DNA of 64,000 bases from Hyperoplus lanceolatus (lineage: Eukaryota > Chordata > Actinopteri > Uranoscopiformes > Ammodytidae). Both the position numbers and the translations under genes were made by a program. The stretch lies in NCBI GenBank assembly GCA_026929865.2, contig CM049404.1, positions 2,376,001 through 2,440,000 of the forward strand. The letters are read 5' to 3'. This document shows positions 10,046 through 20,719 of the stretch, one piece after another (position 1 is the first letter of the stretch; each line of letters opens with the position of its first letter). Below the pieces are notes generated by a model. The model searched no databases and had not been told where the DNA came from. It saw only the letters and a list, made by a program, of their open reading frames with translations.

Positions 10046-11605
10046 TCATCATCATCATCATCTTCAACCGCTCATCCGAAATCGGCTCGCGGAGGCAGCA
10101 GCTTGAGCAGGGAACCCCAAACTTCTCTTTCCCGGGCCACCTCAACCAGCTCTGACTGGGGGATCCCGAGGCGTTCCCAGGCCAGCGTGGAAATATAATC
10201 TCTCCACCTAGTCCTGGGTCTTCCCCGAGGCCTCCTCCCAGCTGGACGCTCCTGGAACACCTCCCTAGGGAGGCGCCCTGGGGGCATCCTTACCAGATGC
10301 CCGAACCACCTCAACTGGCTCCTTTCAACGCAAAGGAGTAGCGGCTCTGCCCCGAGTTCCTCACGAATGACTGAGCTTCTCACCCTACTCTAAGGGAGCG
10401 CCAGCCACCCTCCTGAGAAAGCCCATTTCGGCCGCTTGTACCCGCGATCTCGTTCTTTCGGTCATTACCCAGCCTTCATGACCATAGGTGAGGGTAGGAA
10501 CAAAGATCGCCCGGTAGATCGAAAGCTTTGCCTTACGACTCAGCTCTCTTTTCGTCACAACAGTGCGGTAAAGCGAGTGCAAAACCGCCCCTGCGGCTCC
10601 GATTCTACGGCCAATCTCACGCTCCATTGTTCCCTCACTCGCAAACAAGACCCCGAGGTACTTGAACTCCTTCACTTGGGGTAAGGACTCATTCCCTACC
10701 TGTAATAGACAATCCATCGGTTTCCTGCTGAGCACCATGGCCTCCGATTTAGAGGTGCTGATCCTCATCCCAACCGCTTCACACTCGGCTGCAAACCGAT
10801 CCAATGAGAGCTGAAGGTCACAGGCCGATGATGCCATCAGAACCACATCATCCGCAAACAGCAGAGATGAGATCTTCAGACCACCAAACTGCAACCCCTC
10901 CCCACCACGACTACGCCTTGATATCCTGTCCATAAATATCACAAACAGGATTGGTGACAAAGCGCAGCCCTGGCGGAGGCCAACCCCCACCGGAAACGAG
11001 TCTGACTTACTACCGAGAACCCGTACACAGCTCTCGCTTTGAGCGTACAGAGATTGGATGGCCCTGAGAAGAGACACCCTCACCCCATACTCCCGCAGCA
11101 CCCCCCACAGTATCTCCCGGGGAACCCGGCATAAGCCTTCTCCAGATCTACAAAACACATGTAGACTGGATGAGCAAACTCCCAAGCTCCCTCTAGGATC
11201 CTTGCGAGAGTGAAGAGCCGGTCCGTTGTTCCACGGCCAGGACGGAATCCGCATTGTTCCTCTTCAGTCTGAGGTTCGACTATCGGGCGAACCCTCCTTT
11301 CCAGCACCTTGGAGTAGACTTTGCCGGGAAGGCTGAGAAGTGTGATACCCCGGTAGTTGGAACACACTCTCTGGTCCCCCTTTTTAAAAATAGGAACCAC
11401 CACCCCGGCTGCCACTCCTTCGGCACTGTACCCGACCTCCACGCAATGTTGAAGAGGCGTGTCATCCAGGACAGCCCTTCCACCCCTTGCTTTCCTTCTG
11501 GACGACTCATCAACCCCCGGGGCTTTGCCACTGTGGAGTTGTTTGACTACCTCAGTGACTTCCACCAGGGAAATTGACGATGATCCCCCATCAGCCTCCA
11601 GCCTC
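10046..11605 (-). mobile_element. RTE-clade (Rex3-like) LINE, 5'-truncated
   Basis: It is flanked by the perfect 13-bp target duplication CTTGATTATTACA (10033-10045 and 11606-11618). The 3' end (left side, minus strand) finishes in a short (GAT)n tail, consistent with the simple-repeat tails of Rex3/RTE elements. The 5' end is truncated within the reverse transcriptase domain. Only about 1.56 kb remains and the frame is broken. Confidence 0.85.
10072..11577 (-). pseudogene. RTE/Rex3-like reverse transcriptase, frameshifted
   Basis: Read on the minus strand, the order is: VTEVVKQLHSGKAPGVDE; FKKGD...CSNYRGITLLS; EEEQCGFRPGRGT; VYMCFVDLEKAY; GLRQGCALSPILF; the catalytic FADDVVLMA (about 10.83-10.86 kb); EFKYLGVLF; and the C-terminal LRWFGHLVRMPPGRLP...RPRGRPRTRWRD block. 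These are diagnostic of RTE-clade polymerases. At least three frame breaks occur, near 11.5 kb, near 11.1-11.2 kb within the FVDLEKAY region, and at 10.38 kb where one frame stops as the next begins. The endonuclease domain is absent because of 5' truncation. Confidence 0.85.
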
Positions 11606-11814
11606 CTTGATTATTACAATATACGTATATATTGTTATAATTGTTGCTTTGTGTTTGATTATTGCTATTGTTGTTGAATTTGTATATTTTAATTTCAAGT
11701 GAGACATTGACACAAGTGTTTTTGTTACATTCATGCCAATGAAGCTAATTGAATTGAAATTGATTAGAGAGAAAGAGAGAGAGAGAGAGGCAGTTACTGG
11801 CATGGAAATCTGGA

Positions 11815-12011
11815 CTGCGTTCCAATACCCATACCTCTGTACTATTTAGTGTTCCAGAAAAAGATTTAGGAAGTCCCATAATACATGCAGGTCAAATGCA
11901 GTATGCCAAGAAATATCAGGATGTCCTAATTCATCCAATTACATTTGCAGTAAGAACACCCGCATAGTTCAGTGTGTAGTATAGGGAAAACAGTATGCGA
12001 TTTGGAACTCA
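11815..12011. mobile_element. GTTCC/CATACT MITE, copy 1
   Basis: A short TIR element with left end CTGCGTTCCAATACC and right end GTATGCGATTTGGAACTCA in inverted orientation. The same termini occur at 12407, 13782 and 56493. It is noncoding. The target duplication is not clear. Confidence 0.6.
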
Positions 12012-12069
12012 TGGCTGGATTGTGAATAAAGGAGTGAGATATGAATGAGAGGTGGAAGAGAAAAATCCC

Positions 12070-12406
12070 CCTTTCAGTTTCCGCCGAGAGAGAGAGAGAG
12101 AGAGTGCCCCCGTCTTCCCCTTGGTCCTCTAACCCATTGTGTTCCCTCTCTTCACCTCCTTCCTCCGTCCATCCATCCCCACATCCTCTGCGAGTCCAAC
12201 CCTCCGCATTCGGATATCGCAAATCTATCAGCCACACATCTGGCCTTCATGGTGAATGTCAAGCGGAGAGTCGGACGTGTCGCAAAATAATAGCTAAATA
12301 TAAAACAAGGGATGTGGCTTTGGACAGGGTTCATTTCTTCCGTGTTCTGATTTAACAGTCTGATAAATCCGCCATGTTTCCAGATTAAGATACAGTCCCT
12401 GTGTTC
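12070..12406. other. unannotated interval
   Basis: Contains a GA stretch near 12090-12105 and pyrimidine-rich sequence. Overlapping open frames here are mutually exclusive and without motifs. Confidence 0.4.
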
Positions 12407-12650
12407 CAAATCACATACTTTTTCTTTTTACTACACTACATACTAAAGTGCAGAAGAGTTTTAGGACCGCAGGAGAGGAAAAAAATCAGATAAGGAAGAT
12501 TTTTTTTCATTATGTCGAGAAATGTCAAGAGTAAAGACGAATACTCCAAAATGCTATTGGAGTTAGTGGGACATTTATGTATTTTCAGCATACTACAATT
12601 GACGTGCATCCTAAGCCTTTTTCTGGCATACTAAATAGTAGGGAAGTTAA
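12407..12650. mobile_element. GTTCC/CATACT MITE, copy 2 (right end eroded)
   Basis: It starts CCCTGTGTTCCAAATCACAT and runs collinear with copy 3 through AGTRCAGAAGAGTTTTAGG and GGCATACTAAATAGTAGGGA. The terminal GGAACGCAGGG of copy 3 is not preserved here. Confidence 0.65.
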
Positions 12651-12659
12651 CATCTCCTT

Positions 12660-13048
12660 CCCCTTTTTCTTTCTCTTCTCTGATACATTTAAATTCTTTT
12701 TGGCCTCCCAAAAACACAATGTTTTTATTCAGCTTTGTTTTTTGCTTAGACGATTTATTAATTATTATAAAACGGGTGGCTAAAATCAAGCGATCTGATT
12801 GGTTCCTAATTGGTTGTATAATTGGCATATACATAACTGCTATGACTTTCAATCAGTTTGCAGAGTTCCATATCACTTTGCGACTGATCAAGTAACGGCC
12901 GGTATTTTTTGAAACAAATGTATATATGCAAAAAAGGAGGCGCAGTCTTTGGCTGTGGAGGGTCGGGAGGATTTAAAAACACTCTCCGATGGAAACAAGA
13001 ACAAACTTCAGTCAGTTTGGTGTCCCGTCATCGACGTTGGTCTCCGGT
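12660..13048. other. unannotated interval before the minisatellite
   Basis: AT-rich. A weak donor-like CCGGTGAGG lies at about 13045, just before the minisatellite. No supporting exon evidence was found. Confidence 0.4.
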
Positions 13049-13168
13049 GAGGCTTCACTATGGAGGAGCAGAGGCCACGGCTGTCCCGGAGGCTTTACTA
13101 TGGAGGAGCGGAGGCCACGGCTATCCCGGAGGCTTTACTATGGAGGAGCGGAGGCCACGGCTGTCCCG
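13049..13168. repeat. 40-bp minisatellite, three units
   Basis: Units start at 13049, 13089 and 13129 and differ at only a few positions. The core is ACTATGGAGGAGCGGAGG followed by CCACGGCTGTCCCG. Because 40 is not a multiple of three, each unit is read in a different frame by the open frames that cross it. Confidence 0.95.
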
Positions 13169-13239
13169 CATAAAAGACCAAAACAAACGGCCCGCAGAGC
13201 GACTAAAGATGAAGAGGACAAACTCTGAATAGAACCAAA

Positions 13240-13780
13240 CTTAAAATAATGCTTCTGTACAGACAATGTGTAGCAATAGACTTTCCAACCATCTCAAAAT
13301 AGCGCTTCACCAACATGTTGAATGAAGTCTATGCCACTGTTTGACACAAAGGAGTAACTGGTCTCAGGACAGCGACCAAGGCAAGTTGATGAAACTAATG
13401 ATAGGTCAGACACACGGTGAAGTTAAATGCTTGTTGTTGTGTCGGTGGCTACGGCCTATAGGCTAGCGTGTGAACTTCCTCAATACATTGCTGGTGTCCG
13501 CAGCTCTCCTAGCATTTTCTCCAAAGGAACACTACAGGACGCTGCATAGCAGCCGCGGTGCATTTTGCTGGCAGTCAGGAGGAATATACTTTTCATTGAT
13601 TAACTGATTTTTTTAATTAAAAATAACATTTACATGGTAGCGTGTCTATGACTTTCATTTTTGACAATTTCCCTTTACAATATGTCCTTCAAGTCCCCTC
13701 ACTTTATGCAATGCCTTTCAACCCTTGCTATTGGGCCTAACAATCCTTTCTCCAGTGCATAGTGTTACTCTCCCTGTGTT
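13240..13780. other. unannotated interval
   Basis: No repeat partner in the window and no coding signature seen. Confidence 0.45.
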
Positions 13781-13781
13781 C

Positions 13782-14001
13782 CAAATCACATACTTTTTCT
13801 TTTTACTGCACTACATACTAAAGTACAGAAGAGTTTTAGGGCTACAGGAGAGAGAAAAAATCAGTAAAGGAAGTTTTTTTTTCACTATATCGAGAAATGT
13901 CAAGAATAAATACGAATACTCAATACAATACAAAATGGGACATCCTAAATCTTTTTCTGGCATACTAAATAGTAGGGAAGTATGGGGATTGGAACGCAGG
14001 G
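13782..14001. mobile_element. GTTCC/CATACT MITE, copy 3 (complete)
   Basis: Both termini are present: CCCTGTGTTCCAAATCACAT at the left and ATTGGAACGCAGGG at the right. It is 220 bp long and collinear with copy 2. Confidence 0.7.
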
Positions 14002-14327
14002 AAGATTTGAGACCCCGAATCCACACATGCACCAACTCCAGTCACTATTTTAGCCACCTAGTTTAAGTCTATGGGCTGAGCTCCATAGTGTCGCCAACAA
14101 CTTTGATTCCAGCCAAAAACTTCTATTCACCCCCAGGTATCTGCTAATAAAAACGGCCCACAGAATGCCTACCAGACTCAGAGTGTCATTGTATAATTTT
14201 CCTTTACGGAATTAAATCACACACAGGTGCTGCCACATAACCCGGTGTCATTTTAATAGACTAAATCCAAAGTGCATGTCATATCCAGATGTTAAATCCC
14301 ACATGGTATCAAACACTAGACCCTAAA

Positions 14328-14329
<2 letters not shown>

Positions 14330-14365
<36 letters not shown>

Positions 14366-14440
14366 CACACACAAACCAAAGCAGCAGCACACACTCTGCG
14401 GATATGGCACACATGCAATGCAGTTAAGATCCACCCATAG

Positions 14441-14514
<74 letters not shown>
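14330..14514. repeat. (CA)n - unique core - (TG)n module, orientation 1
   Basis: (CA)n at 14330-14372 and (TG)36 at 14443-14514 bracket a core containing CTGCGGATATGGCACACATG and ATGCAGTTAAGATCCAC. The same core is found in inverted orientation between equivalent arrays at 27845-28064. The sequence right after the TG array (TCACCTGTATGCAGACAA) keeps the same orientation at both sites. Confidence 0.9.
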
Positions 14515-14515
<1 letters not shown>

Positions 14516-14584
14516 ACCTGTATGCAGACAACAGGCTCCTTCACTGTGGCCCGCATGGAAGGTAGATGAGAGTATCTGAGTCAG

Positions 14585-15249
14585 GGTTGCCGCGGATCTC
14601 GAAATGTCTTAAAAGTAATTAAATTTAGGTTTTGATATTCAAGGTCTTAGATGTCTTAAAAAGTCTGGAATTGTTTGAGGGGAGGCATTTGAACGGGGCA
14701 GAATGAATGAGCTTGCCTTATTTCTTTTCTTTCTATTTTTCTAGTTTAATTGTTAGATTTTTATGTTTTATTCTTTCCGTGTTTTATCCTTCAACGATAA
14801 TCCGGCAAGTCCGACACCTACTCTAGAGGCAGTATGGCCGTGTGTGGCTGGCTACCGCATTTAAACGTAGAAGAAGAATATGTGTTCCCTGCTTCCGAGT
14901 TTGAAGTCGGTCACGGTAAAGCAAAAAAGGAGAGAACGACGCAGGAAAATGGTTTTTCCTCTCAAGGGTTGAGACAAGTGGAAGTCTCCATATATGGGCC
15001 CTACATACTGTATATTGCTGATTACATTTGAAAAAGAATGAATCGTGATTTAATTTTGAGTGGTGATGTCAGATTCTTGAGAATCTCATGCAGCCAGCCG
15101 CAGGTGTGAGGTCTGACAAAAAGTCTTACCATGATGCTGTGCGCTCAGCAAAACGTGTCATAATTGCACAAGTGTGAGCCAGACTTGGCCTCACCAAACG
15201 AGGCTAATGATTCCACTATATCTTTTGCTGTGCGATGGTACTCCATGGT
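14585..15249. other. unannotated, repeat-like interval
   Basis: Sequence at 14590-14680 with repeated GTCTTAAAA steps looks like a degraded fish repeat, but no boundary or second copy was found in the window. No gene seen. Confidence 0.4.
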
Positions 15250-15700
15250 AGCCTGACTCTGGCCCCGCCTACCTACTTCCGCTCAAATTGAATTTTCCCT
15301 TCAGTAGTCAGTCTGGGGCTGCGGTGTATTCATGGGTTCCTGCTCGAACAGATTTCTGCTGATCCAATCAGCGAACAGAGGGAATATCTGAGAACGATGA
15401 CGTTGAGGTTGTGCGCCAGTTTCAGTTGTAGTCACAGGAAGACAATGAATGAGGATACGAGAGAAGCTCTTCAGTCTGTTGTGGCAACGCTGCCGAATAT
15501 CGATAAATTAAAGCTGGAGCAAGAACAAGCTTTGCTGAGTTTTGTTGGTTCCCAGATCCAGAGTGGCACTGGGAAGATCCAATCATTTTAAACCTCAACA
15601 GACACCCACCTCCAAGTGAGTGAACGTTTGTCAATAGAGCAGTTCCAGACCTTCTGTACACATGCAATGAAGTACAATGGTCTGGTAGGACCAGGTTAAC
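15250..15700 (+). mobile_element. AGCCTG/ACCAGG MITE, copy 1, with 8-bp TSD
   Basis: It is flanked by the exact 8-mer TCCATGGT (15242-15249 and 15701-15708). It begins AGCCTGACTCTGGCCCCG and ends GTACAATGGTCTGGTAGG, then ACCAGGTTAAC. It is collinear with copy 2 at 18180-18543, including GCAGATCCAGAGTGGCACTG (here CCAGATCCAGAGTGGCACTG). It carries the short exon at 15445-15591, which copy 2 lacks. Confidence 0.75.
15445..15591 (+). CDS. N-terminal fragment resembling a transposon-borne RecQ-like helicase
   Basis: A 48-codon frame starts at ATG (MNEDTREALQSVVATLPN...) and contains KLKLEQEQALLSFVG. This looks like the Q-motif region that precedes Walker A in RecQ/DEAD-type helicases (usual order: ...QREAL..F..G.DV...PTG.GKS). 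The frame then runs into SQIQSGTGKIQSF and stops, so the Walker A motif is not present. It reads as the 5' exon of a larger element-encoded helicase retained in an internally deleted copy. The helicase assignment is from memory of multicopy fish sequences and needs a database check. Confidence 0.4.
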   Translation: MNEDTREALQSVVATLPNIDKLKLEQEQALLSFVGSQIQSGTGKIQSF

Positions 15701-15905
15701 TCCATGGTAAAGCAGCTGGAGAGTGGCCCACACTGTGTCTGTGCACATGGCAGCCCAAATGCAATGACTCAAATGATCAATTTTCTTCAAGGGGACTTGA
15801 GGCTGGTCCACACTTTATTACCACTGGTCAGTCAGGTCTTAGACATTCTGAGTGAATAATGTGTTACCTCATGATGATATACAGTAGATATATATTTAAC
15901 TTTTT

Positions 15906-16086
15906 TATTTTTTATTTAAAGATTACTTTTTGGCATTTTCAAGCTTTATTAGGCAGTACAGAGTACACTACAGAGGATGACCTGCAGTAAAGGTCCACTG
16001 GTCGGATTTGAACCTGTGACCACTGCAACAAAGGCCGGAGCCAATATGGTAAGCGCTCTATCCACTACGCCACCGCAGCGTGCCAT
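15906..16086 (-). mobile_element. tRNA-derived SINE with 14-bp TSD
   Basis: On the minus strand the head has a pol III A-box-like GGCGTAGTGGATAGAGCG and a B-box-like AGGTTCAAATCCG, followed by a body and an A-rich tail (T-rich on the plus strand at the left). The 14-mer ATATTTAACTTTTT occurs at 15892-15905 and again at 16087-16100. It is related to the SINEs at 22394 and 37973. Confidence 0.85.
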
Positions 16087-16100
16087 ATATTTAACTTTTT

Positions 16101-16788
16101 ATGTGAATGTAAAATAGTGTCAGTATCAGTCCATTTCATCAACCCTTTGTGAACATGTTTAGTATTTTCCTATGGGCCAGAGGAGCATTTGGAGTAAAAT
16201 ATTTAAGTTATTTCAGTCTGCTCTGTAACTTTGTGGCTGTTATAAACAGTTGTAAAGTACTGGACAGAGGGAGCTGTCTACACTGCCTCCATCAAGCTTG
16301 TGTACTTCACTGGCAGCACCATGTACACACAGATGTTTGGATGAAAGCACACTTTATTTGCGTTAAAGTTAGGCTGAAACAACATGCTAAACCCACTGAA
16401 ATATGACTGTTTATTCAGGCTGTGCACTCCTAACCCTGCGCTGCTGTTAGGGACTGATTCATATCGGATTTGATCGTATTCATACAGTATTGTTGTGCCC
16501 AACTGCTTTACAAATATACCATAGTGGCCCTGTTGCATGGCCCGTTTCAGTCTAGGTTTGTGAATGTTAATGTTTTCTGAGAGACGGCTTTGTCTATACG
16601 TGATGTCATCAAGAAGTCAATCCTGGATACGCCTCATAAGAAATATATGAATGACTGTATGGCAGCTTTGTTACCATGGCGCCACACCAGCACCCATGGG
16701 TGATTTGGACACATCCTGTGCTTCATAACTCACACTGTCAGTCAATCATTTCTTGATGACCTTATACTGTATGTGCAATAGGTTCAGA

Positions 16789-16790
<2 letters not shown>
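16101..16790. other. unannotated interval
   Basis: No repeat partner or gene recognised. Open frames at 16149 and 16278 overlap on opposite strands without motifs. Confidence 0.45.
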
Positions 16791-16881
<91 letters not shown>

Positions 16882-16988
16882 CCTAGGACTAGCAGTGGAG
16901 AAAAAGAAATGACCTGTGCTGGAATGCTGCAGTATGAGAGGGCAGAACAGCAACACTTGACCTCTGAATCACACACACACACACACCG

Positions 16989-17037
<49 letters not shown>

Positions 17038-17038
17038 G

Positions 17039-17069
<31 letters not shown>
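16791..17069. repeat. (TG)45 array followed by CA arrays with GAT interruptions
   Basis: A pure TG run at 16791-16880 is followed by about 90 bp of non-repeat sequence, then CA runs separated by two CCGATA interruptions (about 16986 and 17036). TG then CA forms an inverted repeat. Confidence 0.95.
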
Positions 17070-17073
<4 letters not shown>

Positions 17074-17079
17074 CCTCAC

Positions 17080-17869
17080 CACATCCATTCACTGTACATT
17101 CTCCCAACATATGGATGCAATAAATTCAAACAGACCTATAAATTCTTGAGCAACACATTTCATTTCTTCAGTAGAAATTTTCGGGCTCCTTAGGGTTTGA
17201 TGCTGTTTTTTTTATAAGAAGTTAAAACCATAACTCCTCCAAAAAAGCAGCTGGCACGTTAAATGACCCATGATATTGAAGAGCCCGCCACTCTGACAGC
17301 AGGGGCTGAAACGGCTCAGCCATATCTTTGATGAGAGGTGAGAAACGTGGGCTGGGTTAAAGCTTGTCAAATGTTATTTTTATGATTGATATGAATTCAT
17401 TTCTTTATTTACTAACAACAGCACTAATGAGGAGTATAATAGAATAAAAAGTATTTGACAAATAAATGCACAAATAAAACTGATGAATGAAAGGTTAGAA
17501 ATTCAAAAACAACTCACCTTTGCCAGAGTTTTAAAGCTAAGACATTTTAAGGCGCTGCTAAATTATGCATAACTTTTTCAGCAACTGCTAATATAACAAG
17601 ATGACAAAACAATGTGTGTTCCTTTGTGGTTAGTATGGAAGTGAGTGAGTTAATACTGGGAAGCCAGGGAGTATTGCATGTCCTTAAACACTAACATTCT
17701 TTAAGTAGGTCAAGCAGTGAAGTGATTCTCAGCCTTTTCCATAAACCTACTGATGTAATGCTGACCCACAAAACAGCAGCAGCTGCTAGGATCAGGACCC
17801 CATCCCCTCTTTTCTCCTCTTCTTTGTCCTCCTTTACTTTACTTTCCTTAGTTTTATTTTTTACTGAGC
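17080..17869. other. unannotated interval
   Basis: AT-rich. No gene or repeat boundary recognised. Confidence 0.45.
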
Positions 17870-17873
17870 TTAA

Positions 17874-18164
17874 AGGCCTACTTCACCGGTTGGAATATAA
17901 AGGTGTATTGAACTCTGAGATCCTATGAAGTATAAATGTGCAAAAAAAGGCAGAAAGAGTGTTACAAAGGCAGAAAGAGTGCTACATTTCTCTTTCTGTG
18001 ACATCACAGAAAGAGAAATGTAGGGTTAGACAGTGAGACCATAAAACACTCTTTCTGCCTTTTCTCAGGCTAGGATGATCCGATTTCAATTTTGTTTGCA
18101 CATTTATACTTCATGGATCTCCGAGTTCAATACACCTTCATATTCCAACCGGTGAAGTAGGTCT
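17874..18164. mobile_element. long-TIR MITE flanked by TTAA
   Basis: TTAA at 17870-17873 and 18165-18168. The inverted ends AGGCCTACTTCACCGGTTGG and AGACCTACTTCACCGGTTGG extend about 75-80 bp inward. The centre is itself palindromic (CTTTCTGTGA|CATCACAGAAAG and flanking AAAGAGTG repeats), so the whole 291 bp can form one long hairpin. Noncoding. Confidence 0.85.
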
Positions 18165-18179
18165 TTAAGGGACCGTCAT

Positions 18180-18543
18180 AGCCTGGCACTGCCCGCCTAC
18201 ATACTTCTGCTCAATTTTCAATTCCCTTCAGTAGACAGTCTCGGATCCGTGGTATATTAGTGGGTTTTCTCCTCCAGATTTTTGGCGGTCCAAACAGCAA
18301 ACAGACAGAGTGGCTTAGAACAATGATGTGTGAGGTAGTTTCAGTAGTAGTCAGAAGCCGCATACATCACAACCAAACGTTATGCGATTGGTTGGCAGAT
18401 CCAGAGTGGCACTGGGGAGATCCAATAGTGTTAAACTTTAACAGACACCCTCCTTCAAGTGAGCTAACGATTGTCAATTGAGCGATTCCAGACCTTCTGT
18501 ACAAATGAAATGAAGTACGATGGTCTGGTAGCACCAGGGTAGT
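18180..18543 (+). mobile_element. AGCCTG/ACCAGG MITE, copy 2
   Basis: It begins AGCCTGGCACTG and ends ACCAGGGTAGT. It is flanked by ACCGTCAT (18172-18179) and ACTGTCAT (18544-18551), an 8-bp duplication with one mismatch. It is collinear with 15250-15700 but lacks the helicase-like exon. It sits directly next to the TTAA MITE ending at 18164. Confidence 0.7.
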
Positions 18544-18949
18544 ACTGTCATACTGTCATGGCTGCTACTGCAACACAACAAAAAGAACAAAATAAAAAGG
18601 GAACTAAGAGCTGATGAGACAGAGGCTAAGTGTAGCTATGCTCACCTAGCCTGCTGGTTAGAAGAGCCCCGTCTCCAGCTCCCATGAGCCTCCAGTCCAG
18701 TCCTACGATATTACGTTCAGTACTGTGATGGGGAAGAGAGATCCTTCAGTGAAGTTGTGAAACTTTAAGAACCATTCACTGAAGCGAGCTATGCTTCCCC
18801 AGACCGATCCGTCTCGTCACGTATGCTGGTGTACGGCTGCTGTCCAATTTCAAACAGTCGTCACATCCTGGCGCTAAGGTGCTGGGAAGTGTAGCCACTA
18901 ACATAACACATCAAGATGGGACCTCGGCAAAGTATGAGATAAAATAACC

Positions 18950-19170
18950 CTCTCTTTTTTACCCACCTCCACCTTTCTGAAAACCTTCTGACCTCATAAG
19001 GGGAGAAGTCACGCCCGCCCTCATTACCAACTCAAACCGGCAGGGCCAATCAGAGCAGACTGGTCTTTTTGGCTCAAAGAGATAGGCTCTAAAACAGAGC
19101 GTTTCAGACAGGCTGGAAAGAGGAGATTCAGCAATGGCACTGTGAGAAATGTAAAGGCTTTTTGGACACT
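18950..19170. mobile_element. fragment of the ACATATTATG TTAA-element family
   Basis: GACCTCATAAGGGGAGAAGT, then GGGCCAATCAGAGCAGACTG, then ACAGAGCGTTTCAGACAG resemble the right part of the 40.0-42.4 kb element (CAGTCAGAGCAGACTAGG there) and related fish repeats. No termini are present. Confidence 0.4.
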
Positions 19171-19588
19171 ACATCTTAACTGTGAATTGTTCTGAAGGTT
19201 GTGGTTCTTCATGTTGACAGCGTTGATCAGTGAAGCTTAGCGGACTGGTAACCAAGGTGCAAACGGACAACACAGCTCAGCTCAGCACACTCACACACTG
19301 ATCACCGTGTACAAGAATCACACCCACATCTGTGGTTGTCTTTCCATTTGTGTGTGTGAGTGAGAGACGATGGTGTGAGAATGGCTTTAGTCAGAGTGAA
19401 TGACAGTTAAGGTTTATGTGTGTGTGGTTTGGAAACAGATTTATGTATGTGTGGTTTGTTGAGGTTGCACAGAAGTTAGGGGGGTTGCCTGTTTGATTCC
19501 CACAAGTGACATTGCCAAAGGTTCCCTCTCACTTGTTTCAAATGGAGGAACTGGAAAGTTATATTAGGTAACAGTGCAGATCTGCATC

Positions 19589-19589
<1 letters not shown>

Positions 19590-19632
<43 letters not shown>

Positions 19633-19795
19633 GTAGCTAGTACCCACCCTTCTAGGACTCTGCCCTTGTATTCAGTCATTTTAATGATAAACACATTATT
19701 TGCTTTCTCACACACACACACATACGTGTACGCACGCTCAAATACATGTCTGTTTACACGTGTGCACACACACACATGCATGTGGACACACACTT
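19590..19795. repeat. (TG)18 and imperfect CA arrays
   Basis: A TG run at about 19591-19626 is followed by interrupted CA stretches at 19708-19795. Confidence 0.9.
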
Positions 19796-19859
19796 ATGTC
19801 AGCCATGCATTTGACAGTGATGCACGACATTGTTGTATTTGGCCAAAATGAAAGTCAGA

Positions 19860-20410
19860 TGTGTTGAACGGGTGGGATAAACAACCTGCAGCGAACCCAG
19901 GCGCTTTCATCATGCTGCAGTACACAGAATCAGTGGAAAAGGCCTCCAGGTATGACCCCCTGCTTGCTTCAATTTAAAGGCATAATCTCTATTGAAAATA
20001 TTCCAAATAAGAATTCAGTGTCTTTCTTTACTATGGGACTAAGGATTGCATATTATTAGCTTTTGTGTTCTTTTTGGGACCTGCCAAAAGCAGGCCTGCA
20101 ACCTATTTTGGGTTAACGACAAAGTCAGAACCAACAACGACTGATACTCATCATGTGAACAGATGTAGCTCTGGGTTTATTCATGCTCCCTGATTTAAGT
20201 GATGGTGACTCATCATCAGACATTGTTTTCTTTGGATGCAGTAAAATCACAAACCTCTCCAGAGATACCTAGACAACCTCCAAAGATGAAAGAAAAAAGT
20301 TCTGGTTTAATTATTCATTTTACAGCTGGACTGTTAATCAATAAACTAAGAGAGTATGATGTAATAAAAAAAATTGTTGATGTTGGATGGACCCTCATTC
20401 CACGATCATA
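19860..20410. other. unannotated interval
   Basis: No gene or family recognised. Confidence 0.4.
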
Positions 20411-20415
20411 AGCCT

Positions 20416-20482
20416 ATTCAATACTGTCTTCTATTCAATACTGTCTTCTATTCAATACTGTCTTCTATTCAATACTGTCTTC
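20416..20482. repeat. 17-bp tandem repeat, four units
   Basis: The unit ATTCAATACTGTCTTCT starts at 20416, 20433, 20450 and 20467 with essentially no divergence, which suggests recent expansion. Confidence 0.97.
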
Positions 20483-20719
20483 GCACTTCACTTGTCACAA
20501 GAGAGCTTGTATAAATATGACAGTGAAAAGCTCATTGGGCTTAACAAGAAGTGATCTGTCATACACCCAACCAAAACATGCTCATACTTCTTTGATTGAT
20601 AAAAAAAAAATCTAAAATTTGACTGCTTTGAATGTAAATATGTACCGTGTCCTTGTGCTGTTATGGTAATATTTATTGAATATTTTGGCAACAACAATGG
20701 ACCTCTGGCACATTCATAC

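Noticed and set aside
12909-13232. 107-residue plus-strand frame as a gene
   Set aside because: Most of its length is the 40-bp minisatellite and a second frame is equally open. Without transcripts it is not supported.
15397-15444. Earlier in-frame start for the helicase-like exon
   Set aside because: The upstream non-ATG start adds residues without family resemblance; the ATG at 15445 begins the recognisable segment.
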